Assembly: GCA_964515335.1 (NCBI GenBank)
Contig: CAZETS010000001.1
Span: 60,504 to 124,503, forward strand
Source: TMED88 sp964515335
GTDB lineage: Bacteria > Myxococcota_A > UBA9160 > UBA4427
Reading direction: 5' to 3'
Length of the DNA stretch: 64,000 nt
Shown here: piece after piece, positions 38,401 through 47,870 of the stretch
Layout: every line of letters begins with the position of its first letter
Position numbering within the stretch: position 1 is the stretch's first letter
Program-made: the position numbers and the translations under genes
Notes under the pieces: model-generated
Seen by the model: the letters and a program-made list of their open reading frames with translations, nothing else
Told to the model about the DNA's origin: nothing
The model's database searches: none

Positions 38401-39462
38401 ATGAAGCTCGGCATCATGCTCGGCTACTCGGGGCGCGAGATGGACATCCCGGTCGAGCGCGTGCGGCGCTGCGAGGCGCTCGGCTACGACTCGGTGTGGA
38501 GCGCCGAGGCCTACGGGTCCGACGCGATCGCTCCGCTCGCCTTTCTCGCCGCGCACACGAAGCGCATTCGCCTGGCCACCGGCGTGATGCAGGTGGGGGC
38601 GCGCTCGCCGGCGATGGCAGCGATGCAGCTCGGCACGCTCGACGCACTTGCCGGCGGCGGCCGCGTGATCGGCGGGCTCGGTGTCTCGGGTCCGCAGATC
38701 GTCGAGGGCTGGTACGGGACGCCCTGGGGCCGGCCCATCGACCGCCTGCGCGACTACGTGGAGATCATGAAGAAGGTCTTCGCACGCGAGGGGCCGGTCA
38801 CCCACGACGGACCGGAGATCGCGCTTCCGTATCGTGGCCCCGGGTCCGCGGGCATGGGCAAGCCGCTGAAGTCGATCCTCCACTTCCGGCAGAAGCCGAA
38901 GATCTTCCTCGGGACGGGGGCGCGCAAGAGCGTGGCGATGACCGCCGAGATCGCCGACGGCTGGCTCAACTTCGGCATGCGGAAGGGCAACGTCGATACC
39001 TTCGTGGCCTGGCTCGAGGAGGGGTTCGCGAAGGCGGGGGGCGGCAGGGGCTTCCACGACTTCGAGATCCAGGGGACGATCGCCGTCCGGGTCACGGACG
39101 ACATCAAGGGCGCGTTCGCGGCCGCGAAGCCCGACATCGCGCTCTACGTGGGTGGCATGGGACATCCCGACCTCAACTTCCACAAGAAACGCATGACCCG
39201 CGAAGGCTGGGGGGAGGCCGCCGAGAGGATCCAGGAGCTCTTCCTCGCAGGACGCCGCGAGGAGGCCGTCGCCGCCGTGCCCGACGAGTACGTCGACGAG
39301 GGCGGGCTCTACGGTCCCCCCGATCGCATCACCCGCCAGTGGCGTGCCCACTTCGAAGGGCTTCCCTTCACCGGCGTGACCGTCCAGAGCAATCAGGACG
39401 AGGCCTTCGAGCTGATGGCCGAGCTCGTCGGCTCGCGGGATGCCGTCGCTCGGAGCGACTGA
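38401..39462 (+). CDS. LLM-family flavin/F420-dependent oxidoreductase
   Basis: The 353-residue luciferase-like TIM barrel begins MKLGIMLGYSGREM and shows YDSVWSAEAYGSDAI, TGVMQVGARSPAMAAMQLGTLDALAGGGR, and LGTGARKSVAMTAEIADGWL, the group's typical segments. Many such enzymes use F420 or FMN; the cofactor cannot be fixed from sequence. GAGGAAAG lies directly before the ATG. It is the first of a plus-strand run with the amidohydrolase and the SGNH gene. Confidence 0.85.
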   Translation: MKLGIMLGYSGREMDIPVERVRRCEALGYDSVWSAEAYGSDAIAPLAFLAAHTKRIRLATGVMQVGARSPAMAAMQLGTLDALAGGGRVIGGLGVSGPQIVEGWYGTPWGRPIDRLRDYVEIMKKVFAREGPVTHDGPEIALPYRGPGSAGMGKPLKSILHFRQKPKIFLGTGARKSVAMTAEIADGWLNFGMRKGNVDTFVAWLEEGFAKAGGGRGFHDFEIQGTIAVRVTDDIKGAFAAAKPDIALYVGGMGHPDLNFHKKRMTREGWGEAAERIQELFLAGRREEAVAAVPDEYVDEGGLYGPPDRITRQWRAHFEGLPFTGVTVQSNQDEAFELMAELVGSRDAVARSD

Positions 39463-39532
39463 GCGGCTCCATGGGGGCTGGTCACGCGGCGCGCCGGCGC
39501 TCTACCCTCCCGTCTCCCGTCAGGAGCCCGCG

Positions 39533-40642
39533 ATGACCCTTCCCTGCATCTCCGCAGACAGCCACATCACCGAGCCCGCCAACACCTACGTCGACTTCAT
39601 CGACGCGAAGTACAAGGACCGCGCGCCGCAGCTCCGCTACCACGAGTCGCTCGGCGACGCGTTCTTCGTCGACGGCCTCGACAACCCGGTGCCGATGGGG
39701 CTGGTGGCCGCGGCGGGCAAGCCGCCGGAAGAAATCCGCGTCACGGGCGTTCGCTTCGACGACATGCACCCCGGCGGCTGGGATCCCGACGCGCGGCTCG
39801 CCGAGCAAGACCGCGATGGCGTGGCGGCCGAGATCATCTACCCCACCGTCGGCATGGTGCTCTGCAACCACCCCGACTTCGACTACAAGAAGGCCTGCTT
39901 CGAGGCCTACAACCGCTGGCTCTCCGCCTACTGCGAGAAGCACCCGAAGCGCCTGATCGGCCTCGGGCAGATCTCGATGCGCTCGCCCGAGGACGGCATC
40001 GCGGAGCTCGAGGCGATCGCCGCACTGGGGCTGCGCGGCGTGATGATGCCAGGCGACCCGGCGGTCGAGGACTACGACTCCACCGCCTACGACGCTTTCT
40101 GGGAGAAGTCGATCGAGCTCGGGCTGCCGCTCTCCTTCCACATCCTCACCGACCGCAACTACGCGTTTCGCAGCCGGCCGCGCGGGCCGGCGATGAACGG
40201 CTTCCTGTCGATCGTACGCGGCTGCCAGGACGTGATGGGCACGCTCGTGCTCGGCGGCGTGTTCGAGCGCCACCCGCACCTCAAGGTCGTGTGCGCGGAG
40301 GCCGATGCCGGATGGGTGCCCCACTACATGTACAGGATGGACCACGCCTACAAGCGGCACCGCTACTGGCTGCCGGCGGGGCAGAAGCTCTCGAAGCTGC
40401 CCAGCGAGTACTTCGCCGAGAACATCTACGTGACCTTCCAGGACGACTGGGTGGCCTTCAAGGTCGCCAACCTGATGAACTGGAAGCGCCTGCTCTGGGC
40501 CAACGACTTCCCGCACAGCGACTCGACCTGGCCCTGGAGCCAGGAGATGCTGGCCGAGCACACCACCAACCTCAGCGACGAGCAGCGTCGCGGGATACTG
40601 CACGACAACGTGCGCCAGCTGTACGGTCTGGCCGACGGCTGA
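39533..40642 (+). CDS. Amidohydrolase-2 family metal-dependent hydrolase
   Basis: This 369-residue protein belongs to the amidohydrolase-2/ACMSD-like family (hydrolases or decarboxylases). The metal site includes SADSHITEP at the start, a central His (LSFHILTDR), and the late Asp/His region LLWANDFPHSDSTWP. The ATG at 39533 has AGGAG six bases upstream. It follows the LLM oxidoreductase by 70 bp, which suggests a shared catabolic role. The substrate is unknown. Confidence 0.87.
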   Translation: MTLPCISADSHITEPANTYVDFIDAKYKDRAPQLRYHESLGDAFFVDGLDNPVPMGLVAAAGKPPEEIRVTGVRFDDMHPGGWDPDARLAEQDRDGVAAEIIYPTVGMVLCNHPDFDYKKACFEAYNRWLSAYCEKHPKRLIGLGQISMRSPEDGIAELEAIAALGLRGVMMPGDPAVEDYDSTAYDAFWEKSIELGLPLSFHILTDRNYAFRSRPRGPAMNGFLSIVRGCQDVMGTLVLGGVFERHPHLKVVCAEADAGWVPHYMYRMDHAYKRHRYWLPAGQKLSKLPSEYFAENIYVTFQDDWVAFKVANLMNWKRLLWANDFPHSDSTWPWSQEMLAEHTTNLSDEQRRGILHDNVRQLYGLADG

Positions 40643-40670
40643 TCGAATCGGGCCGAGAAGAAGCCGCACG

Positions 40671-41747
40671 ATGAGCAGCTGGAAGAAGCTCGTACTGGGC
40701 GTGACCGTCGCGCTCGTGGTCTCGCTGGCGATGCTGGTGATCGCCGAGCTGCTGCTGCGCGCGTTCGCGCCCCTGCGCACGGCCGGCTATCACGGCGCCC
40801 CTCAGTACGACGAACGCTACGGGTATCGACTCAAGGCCGGCGAGCACCATCTGGTGCTCAGTGACCACCTCGAAGAGCTCCGGACGAACGATCTGGGCAC
40901 GGTGAACTTCCAGGAGTCGTTCGCCGACTACGACGACCTCGTCTTCACCATCGGCGACTCGTTCACCCAGGGCATGGGGCTGGCGGCCGACGAGACCTAT
41001 CCGTTCCAGCTCGACATGCTGCTCAACATGCGCGGCGGCGAGTACTCGAGGCGCTACGGAGTCGTGAACCTCGGCCTGGCGGCCTTCGGAATGGAGCAGG
41101 CGATGCTCGCTCTCGAAGAGTACGCGGACAGGCTCGGCGCGCCTCGGTTCATCCTCTTCCTGGGCTGCTCGAACGACCTATCGGACGACACGCTGTTTCT
41201 CGCGGGTTACAGGCACCGGCATCTCGTCGAGGGCAACCCCAACTACGGCCAGTTCGGGGATCTCATCCGCTACCTGCTGAACGAAGTCGAGATCGGCAAA
41301 CGCTTGAAGCTGATGCGGGCCGAGTGGGCCCGGCGTCGAGTCCTCCAGGCGCAACCGGGTGACGCAGCGGCCGACGACGCCGGACCGAGCATCGCCGAGC
41401 AGCAGGAGGTGCGATTCGATCGCCTGCTGGCCGAATCCCGACGACTCGACGCGACGCTCATCGTGTCGTGGACGGGGCGCGCCGACTTCACCAGCCCGTC
41501 CTACTACTGGCTGCGGTCCTGGGCGGACAAGAATGGCGTCGCCTTCGCGGACTGGCAGCCGATGACGCATTCCGTGCTGCGCAGCATCCCTACGCTACCA
41601 ACCGACAACCCGCACTCGGGAGCCCACTACCGCACCTGGGTCAATCATCTGATCGCCACGTCGTTCGCAAACGAGATCGAGGCCCACAAGGGCAAGCAGC
41701 CGGCCGTCACCCGCCGAGCGAACCACCGGGCGATGGGCTCAGAGTGA
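40671..41747 (+). CDS. SGNH/GDSL-type hydrolase with N-terminal membrane anchor
   Basis: The 358-residue product begins with an uncleaved-looking transmembrane helix (8-32). The SGNH domain shows block I IGDSFTQGMG with the nucleophile Ser, the Asn block LGCSNDL, and the DxxH-like block TDNPHSGAHYRTW. It may act in the periplasm on acyl or sugar esters. It follows the amidohydrolase by 28 bp and may be cotranscribed. It converges with the TetR gene. Confidence 0.8.
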   Translation: MSSWKKLVLGVTVALVVSLAMLVIAELLLRAFAPLRTAGYHGAPQYDERYGYRLKAGEHHLVLSDHLEELRTNDLGTVNFQESFADYDDLVFTIGDSFTQGMGLAADETYPFQLDMLLNMRGGEYSRRYGVVNLGLAAFGMEQAMLALEEYADRLGAPRFILFLGCSNDLSDDTLFLAGYRHRHLVEGNPNYGQFGDLIRYLLNEVEIGKRLKLMRAEWARRRVLQAQPGDAAADDAGPSIAEQQEVRFDRLLAESRRLDATLIVSWTGRADFTSPSYYWLRSWADKNGVAFADWQPMTHSVLRSIPTLPTDNPHSGAHYRTWVNHLIATSFANEIEAHKGKQPAVTRRANHRAMGSE

Positions 41748-41762
41748 ATCGAGCGGCAGCGC

Positions 41763-42413
41763 TCACGAAGCGCTGCCCGATCCCGCCGAGATTGCGCCGA
41801 GCAGCATCTCCTCCACCACCCGAGCATGCGCGTCGACGACCGTCGGATCGAAGGGGTCGACGCCCGACAGCCGGCGACACTCTTCGGCCTGATGGAAGAT
41901 CAGGCCGGCCGCGCCGGCGAAGACGTAGAAGAAGTGCACCGGATCGACGTCGGCTCGAATCGAGCCGCTGGCCCGTCCCCGTTCCAGCAGCCCGTTGATC
42001 GCCTCGTACATCGGCTTGACGTGGCGGTCGACGATCCAGCGCATCCGCGGACCGCGGCGTCTCCCCTCGTCATGCATCAGGCGCACGAGCTCGGGGTGCG
42101 CAGCAACGAAGCGCACGTGGGCCCCGATCAGGCGCCGGGCCCGCTCCCGCTCGTCGCCGATCTCCGGATCGTCGAGAAGCGCCTGCATGCCCTCGCCGTG
42201 CTTCTCGAACGCGCGGTCGACGGCGGCCTGCCAGAGCTTCTCCTTGGCGCCGAAGTAGTACGGGATCAGCCCGTGGTTCACGCCGGCGCGGGTCGCGATC
42301 TCGCGCGTGGACGCGCCGTCGAAGCCCTTCTCGGCGAAGGCCTGTAGGGCCGCGCGAAGGATCCGCTCGCGGCGGTCCGCCCCCGCTTCGCCCCGCACCG
42401 TCGCAGCCGTCAT
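41763..42413 (-). CDS. TetR-family transcriptional regulator
   Basis: The 216-residue protein has an N-terminal HTH (about residues 16-63): RERILRAALQAFAEKGFDGASTREIA (written here in part) and GVNHGLIPYYFGAKEKLW. The C-terminal ligand domain is of the CD/YcdC-like type (HFFYVFAGAAGLIF). The start is the ATG at 42413; the longer frame is not conserved. A palindrome lies 15 bp upstream. Targets could be the exported protein gene to the right, or the hydrolase run to the left; this is inference. Confidence 0.88.
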   Translation of the reverse strand: MTAATVRGEAGADRRERILRAALQAFAEKGFDGASTREIATRAGVNHGLIPYYFGAKEKLWQAAVDRAFEKHGEGMQALLDDPEIGDERERARRLIGAHVRFVAAHPELVRLMHDEGRRRGPRMRWIVDRHVKPMYEAINGLLERGRASGSIRADVDPVHFFYVFAGAAGLIFHQAEECRRLSGVDPFDPTVVDAHARVVEEMLLGAISAGSGSAS

Positions 42414-42427
42414 CGCGCCGCCTCCAC

Positions 42428-42443
42428 TTATACGCCCGCATAA
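42428..42443. promoter_or_regulatory. Candidate TetR operator palindrome
   Basis: TTATACG and CGCATAA flank two bases and differ at a single position of the inverted repeat. It is 15 bp upstream of the TetR-family start. TetR regulators commonly bind such palindromes and repress themselves. Confidence 0.45.
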
Positions 42444-42634
42444 TACTACCTGCCGCGGGGCCACCCAGGGCGCCCTCAGCCCACCCCCCCCTCGGCCAGC
42501 CCCCCGGGAAGCCGGCAGCGTCGCGGACCAGATTTTTTGCCACAACCGGCCCCCCCCAACCACTTGCACCCGGAAGCCCGGACCAGCTTGGGGACGGGCC
42601 CGCAAACCCTGTTGGCCCCTGACTGGAACCGAAT

Positions 42635-43405
42635 ATGCGCCCGATCGCCGACTCGTCGCTCACCGAGCCGCAGCCCACCAGCCGCGTGATGCGGCACCTC
42701 TGGTGCCTGCTCGCGGCTTTCGCACTCGCGCTCCCGTCCATGGCGGGCGCAACGACCATCACCTTCGACGATCAGGGCTTCACGCACGGCCAGGTGATCA
42801 CCTCGGTGCCCGGTGTCGAGATCGCGGCGAACAACTTCCAGCGCTCCTTCCATCACGCGGTCACCTTCGACAGCGAAGCGACCGGCACGGCGGCCCCGGG
42901 TCTCGAGGCGAACCCGGCGCCGCGCTGGAGCGGTGGCAACCTCGCAGGCGAGCAGCTCGACATGATGCTGATCTTGCAGGGAAACGACACCGGCTGCGGG
43001 GACGGCGTCTGCGACTCTCCCGCCCCCGAGAGCGTGATTCCGGCGGGCACGTTCAGCTTCATGTTCGACGTGCCGATCGTCTCGTTCGGCCTCGACCTGA
43101 TCGACATCGACGGCCTCCCGTCTGATACCGGCTATCTCCGCTTCTACGACACGAGCGGCAACCATGTCATGCTCATCTTCGAGACGCTCCTGGCCGGCTA
43201 CGAGCTCGGCAACAACACGGCGAACCGGGTCGCGCCAATCGACCTCGAGCAGCTCGGGCTCGGTCCGGTCGATCTCGTCGTCGTCAAGCTCTACGGCTCG
43301 AGCGCAATCGACAACCTGACCTACACGGCGGTCCCCGAGCCCAACACCGCGCTGTTCGTCGGCCTGGGCCTCGTCCTGCTCGCCGGCGCCCGACGTCTCG
43401 GCTAG
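42635..43405 (+). CDS. Exported PEP-CTERM-like protein
   Basis: The 256-residue product has an N-terminal signal (ending near MAGATT) and a beta-rich body starting TITFDDQGF. It ends with VPEPNTALFVGLGLVLLAGARRL, which is the PEP-CTERM sorting signal: a VPEP motif, a hydrophobic helix and Arg pair. Such signals are recognised by exosortase, usually in exopolysaccharide-making diderms. No exosortase gene is in the window. An in-frame ATG at 42689 would shorten the n-region by 18 residues. It converges with the lipoprotein gene. Confidence 0.82.
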   Translation: MRPIADSSLTEPQPTSRVMRHLWCLLAAFALALPSMAGATTITFDDQGFTHGQVITSVPGVEIAANNFQRSFHHAVTFDSEATGTAAPGLEANPAPRWSGGNLAGEQLDMMLILQGNDTGCGDGVCDSPAPESVIPAGTFSFMFDVPIVSFGLDLIDIDGLPSDTGYLRFYDTSGNHVMLIFETLLAGYELGNNTANRVAPIDLEQLGLGPVDLVVVKLYGSSAIDNLTYTAVPEPNTALFVGLGLVLLAGARRLG

Positions 43406-43420
43406 AGACCGTCTCCGCGG

Positions 43421-45949
43421 TCAGTTCAGCGGATCACACGGCGAACTCGGCTGCTCGTTCGCGGTCTGCGCGTCGCAGATGCCGTCGCAGAAGTTGTAGA
43501 TCAGGCCGTCGGGCTGCAGGAAGGTCTGCAGCTGCTCGATCGAGGCCGGGATCGACAGTCGCGCGGTGCCGTGCGGATCGCACTTGCTGCTCGGGATGAT
43601 GTTCGCGAGCGGCGGCATCGGCGGCTGGTAGAGGGGATCGAAGATGTCGAAGTACCCCGCCGCGTAGATGTGCATCGCCGATGGGAGGCCCGGATTGGCC
43701 GAGCCGGCATCGGCGTTCACGTCGGGCAGCCCCGGCATGCCGGCCTGGATGGAGCCCTCGAGATTGGGCAGGCCCATCGATCGCGCATAGATGTTGGTGG
43801 CCTGATTCGACACCTGCTTGTCGAGGAACGCCACGGTCACCAGCATCTGCTTGGGCTCCGAGCCCGAGCCCGGCAACCTCGCATCGACGGTGCCGGTGAT
43901 GTTGCGGACGTAGCCCGCCGGGTCGGCGCTCACCCAGAGCTCGTGCTGGATGCCGATGATCAGCGCGAGCTCGAGCGGATCCGTCAGCCCGACAGCCGAG
44001 AGAAGGTCCAGGAACACGGGAAACTGCGTCGAGCGCTGCTGGAGGATCGAGAAGTTCATGGCCGGCACGTCGACGTTGTGGCGGATGGTGTCGGCGTTCA
44101 GCGCGGCGTACATCGTCCCGTAGATGCCGCCGAGGCTCACGCCGAAGTAGAACATCTCCGCCGCGGGCGTGAAGACCCCCGTCGCCGGGTCGCCGGGGGT
44201 CCGCTGCAGCTCGGGCAGACGATTGAAGAAGCCGCTCTTCATCATGCGTGACAGCACCAGGGTGTTCACCATGCCCTGCTTGAGACGGTGCGGGAGCGCC
44301 TCGAAGGTATTGAACTGATTGCCGCTTTCCGGGGTGCCGATCACGTTGAAGAGGATGTTCAACGCATCCGGTCCGGTGAATCCGAGAGCAAGACCGCGCC
44401 AGTCGGTCGCTCCCGCCATGTAGGCGACGGGCGCGTTGCCGCCGAAGAATCCGCCGGCCGTGAACGCGTCGACCATGCCCGCGCCGTCGCCCAGGAAGCC
44501 GTGGCCGAGCAGCAGCGGATGGCCGACTTCCTCGCCGCGAAAGACCGAGCAGGGAACCGACACGTCCCAGTTGAAGGGGTGGGTGCCGTTGCGCACCGGC
44601 ATGTCGTTGGCATCGACGTTGAGCATCGAGACCTGGGTGAAGACGTCGATGTCGTTGTCCATGTAGTAGGGGCCGTCGAAGGTCCCGCTGACCTGCCGCC
44701 AGATCTCCTGGCCGGGCGACGAGCAGTCGCCGAGATCCTGCACCTGCACGTTCGCAAAGCCCGACACGTCGTTGGCCGGCAGCGCCGCCAGCCAGGCCAG
44801 CGCGTCGCCGCGCATGAAGAGCATGCGCTCCTGCAGCTGCGTCTGGCTGCGCGTGTGGAAGTCGAAGGCGAGCTGCAGGCGGTGGCGGGGCACACCGTTG
44901 GCCTCGAGTTTATCGAAGACGTCTTCCATCGCCGGGCGCCTGGCCTCGAGGGCGACGATGGTGCTCGGCCGACCGTCGCGCAGTGTCGCGAAGGTCGCCT
45001 CGGGCGAAATCGGCTCGCCGGCACTGTCGACCATGTTCCGGAAGGCGACGATGTAGCGGCGTCCGGCCTCTAGCGCCTGGCCGGACCGCAGGAAGAGCAC
45101 CTGCCGGCTGGGATCGGCGAGTGCGCGCGGCGTCTGGTCGACCTCGACCCAGTGAAGGATGCGCTCGCCGGTCACGGCATCCATCAGGATCGTCGGGCTG
45201 TCTCCGTCGAGAGAGCGGTCGTCGTGGGTGCGCAGGTCGACGTAGGGCGGGGTCCGGGGCGTCGTGCCCTCGGGCAGCAGCCGCGAGGCGTCGGAGAGGG
45301 TCGGGTCGACGCCGGGCAAGTGGACGAGCACCTGGACGGTCGGAGCAAATCCATCGAGTCGGGCGAGCGGGGCCGGGTCGAGCGGCGGCCCCGCGACGTC
45401 CGTCAGCGTCACGGTCGGGAACTTCATGCGCAGGCCCGTCTCGGTCTGCCCGGGCACCTGCTCGAGAAAGGCCGACGACGGAAACGGCAACGCGCAGTGC
45501 GCGCTGTTCAGGATCTCGCACTCGTCGGGGCGCTCGAGGTCGACGGTGTTGAACGTGGTCACCGCGGACGCCGGCACCTGGCCCAGCGCGAGATCCATCG
45601 TGGCTCGGGCCTCGAGCCGATGGGCTCCCTCGCTGAGGTTCGGCAGCACCGTGGTGATCCGGGTTCCCGGCGACAGGAATTGGCCGCTCGCTTGCGGGGT
45701 GATCACCAGGTCCGCCGGGTCGATCACCACGCCGTCGAGGGCGACCACCAGGGTCGAGGCCTCGACCAGCCCACCCACCCGCAGCTCGACCTCCACTCCG
45801 GACACGAGCGACAGCTGACCGGCTTGCGGCGTGCTGAAGAAGAACTCGGACGTGGCGACCGCACTCTCGTCGCAGCCGGTCGCGCCCACCAGGAGCAAGC
45901 CGAGCAAGACGACAGCCGGAATCGAGCGAAGGCGGGTGAGCAGGTGCAT
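43421..45949 (-). CDS. Large lipoprotein with an alpha/beta-hydrolase-like domain
   Basis: The 842-residue product begins with a lipoprotein signal (LLLVGATGC, Cys26) and an Ig-like beta region (about 35-130). A large domain follows with the nucleophile elbow GVSLGG (Ser605, FYFGVSLGGIYG). Cys residues near the C-terminus (CDGICDAQ, SPCDPLN) could form disulfides. This suggests a surface or periplasmic lipid-anchored hydrolase or lipase-like protein. The start is ATG 45949. Alternatives such as a carboxylesterase are possible; the substrate is unknown. Confidence 0.78.
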   Translation of the reverse strand: MHLLTRLRSIPAVVLLGLLLVGATGCDESAVATSEFFFSTPQAGQLSLVSGVEVELRVGGLVEASTLVVALDGVVIDPADLVITPQASGQFLSPGTRITTVLPNLSEGAHRLEARATMDLALGQVPASAVTTFNTVDLERPDECEILNSAHCALPFPSSAFLEQVPGQTETGLRMKFPTVTLTDVAGPPLDPAPLARLDGFAPTVQVLVHLPGVDPTLSDASRLLPEGTTPRTPPYVDLRTHDDRSLDGDSPTILMDAVTGERILHWVEVDQTPRALADPSRQVLFLRSGQALEAGRRYIVAFRNMVDSAGEPISPEATFATLRDGRPSTIVALEARRPAMEDVFDKLEANGVPRHRLQLAFDFHTRSQTQLQERMLFMRGDALAWLAALPANDVSGFANVQVQDLGDCSSPGQEIWRQVSGTFDGPYYMDNDIDVFTQVSMLNVDANDMPVRNGTHPFNWDVSVPCSVFRGEEVGHPLLLGHGFLGDGAGMVDAFTAGGFFGGNAPVAYMAGATDWRGLALGFTGPDALNILFNVIGTPESGNQFNTFEALPHRLKQGMVNTLVLSRMMKSGFFNRLPELQRTPGDPATGVFTPAAEMFYFGVSLGGIYGTMYAALNADTIRHNVDVPAMNFSILQQRSTQFPVFLDLLSAVGLTDPLELALIIGIQHELWVSADPAGYVRNITGTVDARLPGSGSEPKQMLVTVAFLDKQVSNQATNIYARSMGLPNLEGSIQAGMPGLPDVNADAGSANPGLPSAMHIYAAGYFDIFDPLYQPPMPPLANIIPSSKCDPHGTARLSIPASIEQLQTFLQPDGLIYNFCDGICDAQTANEQPSSPCDPLN

Positions 45950-46035
45950 GTTCGGCGAATCTCCAGGCGGCCGGAGCCGGTGAGCAGCGGGTCGACGGGA
46001 CGAATTCCGCTGGTAGCGGAATCGGTCCGATCGTA

Positions 46036-46293
46036 TCACGGCCGAGCCGTCGGCCGGCGCGGAATCGGGCGATCCGACACGGGCGGCTGGTATCGGGGTT
46101 CGGCTGCGTCGATGCCGAGCGGGTCGATCACGAAGCCGTTGAGCGACGCGGGCGCCTCGTTCGCGTTCGACGCCGCGGCGGCCCCGTCGGCGATCAACGC
46201 AGCCACGACCAGCGGAGCCAGGGAGCGGACCGTAGCGAGCGTTCGGCGTGTCACGAGGCCATCTACGCTCCGCGATCGGATCGAGTTGCGCAA
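46036..46293 (-). CDS. Small exported protein (unrecognised)
   Basis: The 85-residue frame has a signal-like helix (about 22-40, SLAPLVVAALIADGAAAAS) and a Pro/Arg-rich tail (RPIPRRPTARP). Third-position GC is high through most of the frame, which supports it as coding. A GTG 13 codons later may be the true start. It lies 87 bp before the lipoprotein start on the same strand. No family is recognised; it may be a spurious frame. Confidence 0.4.
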   Translation of the reverse strand: MRNSIRSRSVDGLVTRRTLATVRSLAPLVVAALIADGAAAASNANEAPASLNGFVIDPLGIDAAEPRYQPPVSDRPIPRRPTARP

Positions 46294-46302
46294 GGCCGGA
46301 CG

Positions 46303-47181
46303 TCAGCCGATCGTCGCGGTCTCCGGCGGCTCTTCGATGACGGACGCCTCGATCTCGCCGATCCCGTCGATCGCGATGTGCACGACGTCACCGACGACGA
46401 GCAGCTTCGGCGGCTTCATCGCGATGCCGACGCCGCTCGGCGTGCCGGTCGAGATGACGTCGCCCGGCTCGAGGGTGAATGCCGTCGAGAGGTGCTCGAT
46501 CAGCGTGAAGCAGTCGAAGATCAGATGCTTGGTGTTCGACGACTGGCGCAGTTCGCCGTTCACCCAGGTCTTGATGTCGAGGGCGTGGGGATCGGACACT
46601 TCTTCGGCGGTGACGATCCACGGCCCCATCGGGCAGTGGGTGTCCCACGACTTGCCCATCATCATGGTCGGCGAGCGCAGCTGCCAGTCGCGCACCGTCA
46701 CGTCGTTGGCGACCGTGTAGCCGGCGATCACCTCGTTGGCGCGCTCCTTCGGCACGTGACGGCAGCGCTTGCCGATCACCATCGCCAGCTCGCCCTCGTA
46801 GTCGAGCGCCGTCGAGGCCCGCGGCATGTGGAACGGATCGTTCGGCGGGTGGGCGGCCGTCGACTGCTTGTTGAAGATCACGGGCACCTTCGGCTTCTCC
46901 ATCCCGGTCTCTTCGATGTGATCGGCGTAGTTGAGCCCCACCGCGAGGATCTTCGGCGGCCGCAGGACGGGCGACTCGAGGTGGACGTCCGACAAGGCGA
47001 TGCGCGGAGCATCCGCCCCGCAAGCGGCGCGCGCGGCGTCGAGGGCGGCATCGCCGGCCTCGAGCAGGGCGACCATCTCGCCGGGCAGACCCGGGTCGGC
47101 GGCGGTCAGATCGACGACCTGCCCGTCTTCCACCGCGCCGATACGCGTCCGGCCGTCGTGGGTGAAGGTCACGAGCTTCAT
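46303..47181 (-). CDS. Fumarylacetoacetate hydrolase (FAH) family protein
   Basis: The 292-residue product has the FAH fold: LAVGLNYADHIEETG, then ALDYEGELAMVIGKRC with metal-binding Glu residues, YTVANDVTVRDWQ and DVISTGTPSGVGIAMKPP. FAH-family enzymes cleave C-C bonds or decarboxylate oxaloacetate-like acids; the exact reaction is unknown. AGGAG lies six bases before ATG 47181. A plausible promoter lies 87-115 bp upstream. It precedes the small exported protein gene by 9 bp. Confidence 0.88.
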   Translation of the reverse strand: MKLVTFTHDGRTRIGAVEDGQVVDLTAADPGLPGEMVALLEAGDAALDAARAACGADAPRIALSDVHLESPVLRPPKILAVGLNYADHIEETGMEKPKVPVIFNKQSTAAHPPNDPFHMPRASTALDYEGELAMVIGKRCRHVPKERANEVIAGYTVANDVTVRDWQLRSPTMMMGKSWDTHCPMGPWIVTAEEVSDPHALDIKTWVNGELRQSSNTKHLIFDCFTLIEHLSTAFTLEPGDVISTGTPSGVGIAMKPPKLLVVGDVVHIAIDGIGEIEASVIEEPPETATIG

Positions 47182-47267
47182 GGGTGCTCCTGGGCTCTCC
47201 GCTCGGATGCTCCGTTCGGGGCGATCCGTTGCGGCGATCAGCGATCGCGGGGCGCTCGAAGATGTTT

Positions 47268-47296
47268 TTTATACAGGTGGATAAAGACCCGCGCAA
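47268..47296 (-). promoter_or_regulatory. Candidate sigma-70 promoter for the FAH gene
   Basis: Reading on the minus strand, TTGCGC (47291-47296) and TATAAA (47268-47273) are 17 bp apart. The -10 element is 5 of 6 to consensus and the -35 is weaker. It would give a leader of about 80 bases to the FAH start. Confidence 0.45.
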
Positions 47297-47321
47297 CCCG
47301 GCCCCGCCCCTGCGCGACGGC

Positions 47322-47738
47322 TCACACCCCGAGCTTCTTCCGCACGGCCTGCAGCGAGCCCGTGTAGATGCCCTCGACCATCTCCCGGGCCTGCTCTTCG
47401 GTGACGCCCTTCAGGTCGTAGGTCGCCCCCCAGTCGACGCGACAGGCGTCGCCGTCCTCGTTGACCTCGATGGTGGCCAGGTAGTTCTCGAGGGGCAGCG
47501 GACCGCGCGTGATCGCGTACGAGAGACACCGGCGCGCGTCATCGAAGGCCTCGAGGCGCTCGTCGAGCTCGAGACCGCCCGGCATCCGGATGGTGCGCAC
47601 GGCGCCGACGCCCTCGCCCTCGGTCGAGCAGCCCTCGAGCCCCTCGCTGTACCGCATCACCCCGCCGAAGTCGCCGAGCAGGTCCCACACCGCAGTCGCG
47701 CTCGCCTCGATCCGCTCGCTGATCTTCGCACTCGCCAT
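47322..47738 (-). CDS. SRPBCC (START-like/polyketide cyclase) family protein
   Basis: This 138-residue protein has the helix-grip pattern: ISERIEASATAVWDLLGDFGG at the N-terminus, beta strands, and a long C-terminal helix (EEQAREMVEGIYTGSLQAVRKKL). SRPBCC proteins bind hydrophobic ligands; the function is unknown. ATG 47738 has GGGAGAG upstream. It stands upstream of the FAH gene, with about 140 bp between. Confidence 0.85.
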   Translation of the reverse strand: MASAKISERIEASATAVWDLLGDFGGVMRYSEGLEGCSTEGEGVGAVRTIRMPGGLELDERLEAFDDARRCLSYAITRGPLPLENYLATIEVNEDGDACRVDWGATYDLKGVTEEQAREMVEGIYTGSLQAVRKKLGV

Positions 47739-47870
47739 GGCGCTCTCCCGTTTTCGGTGAAGGCGGCCCGAAGCCAGGCGCTCGCGAGGTGGGCCGCCGC
47801 CGTGTCAGTGGGCGATAGCCTACCCCACGGCGGCGGGCCGGCGGTGCGCGGCTGTGCTGGCGCCCGGCGC

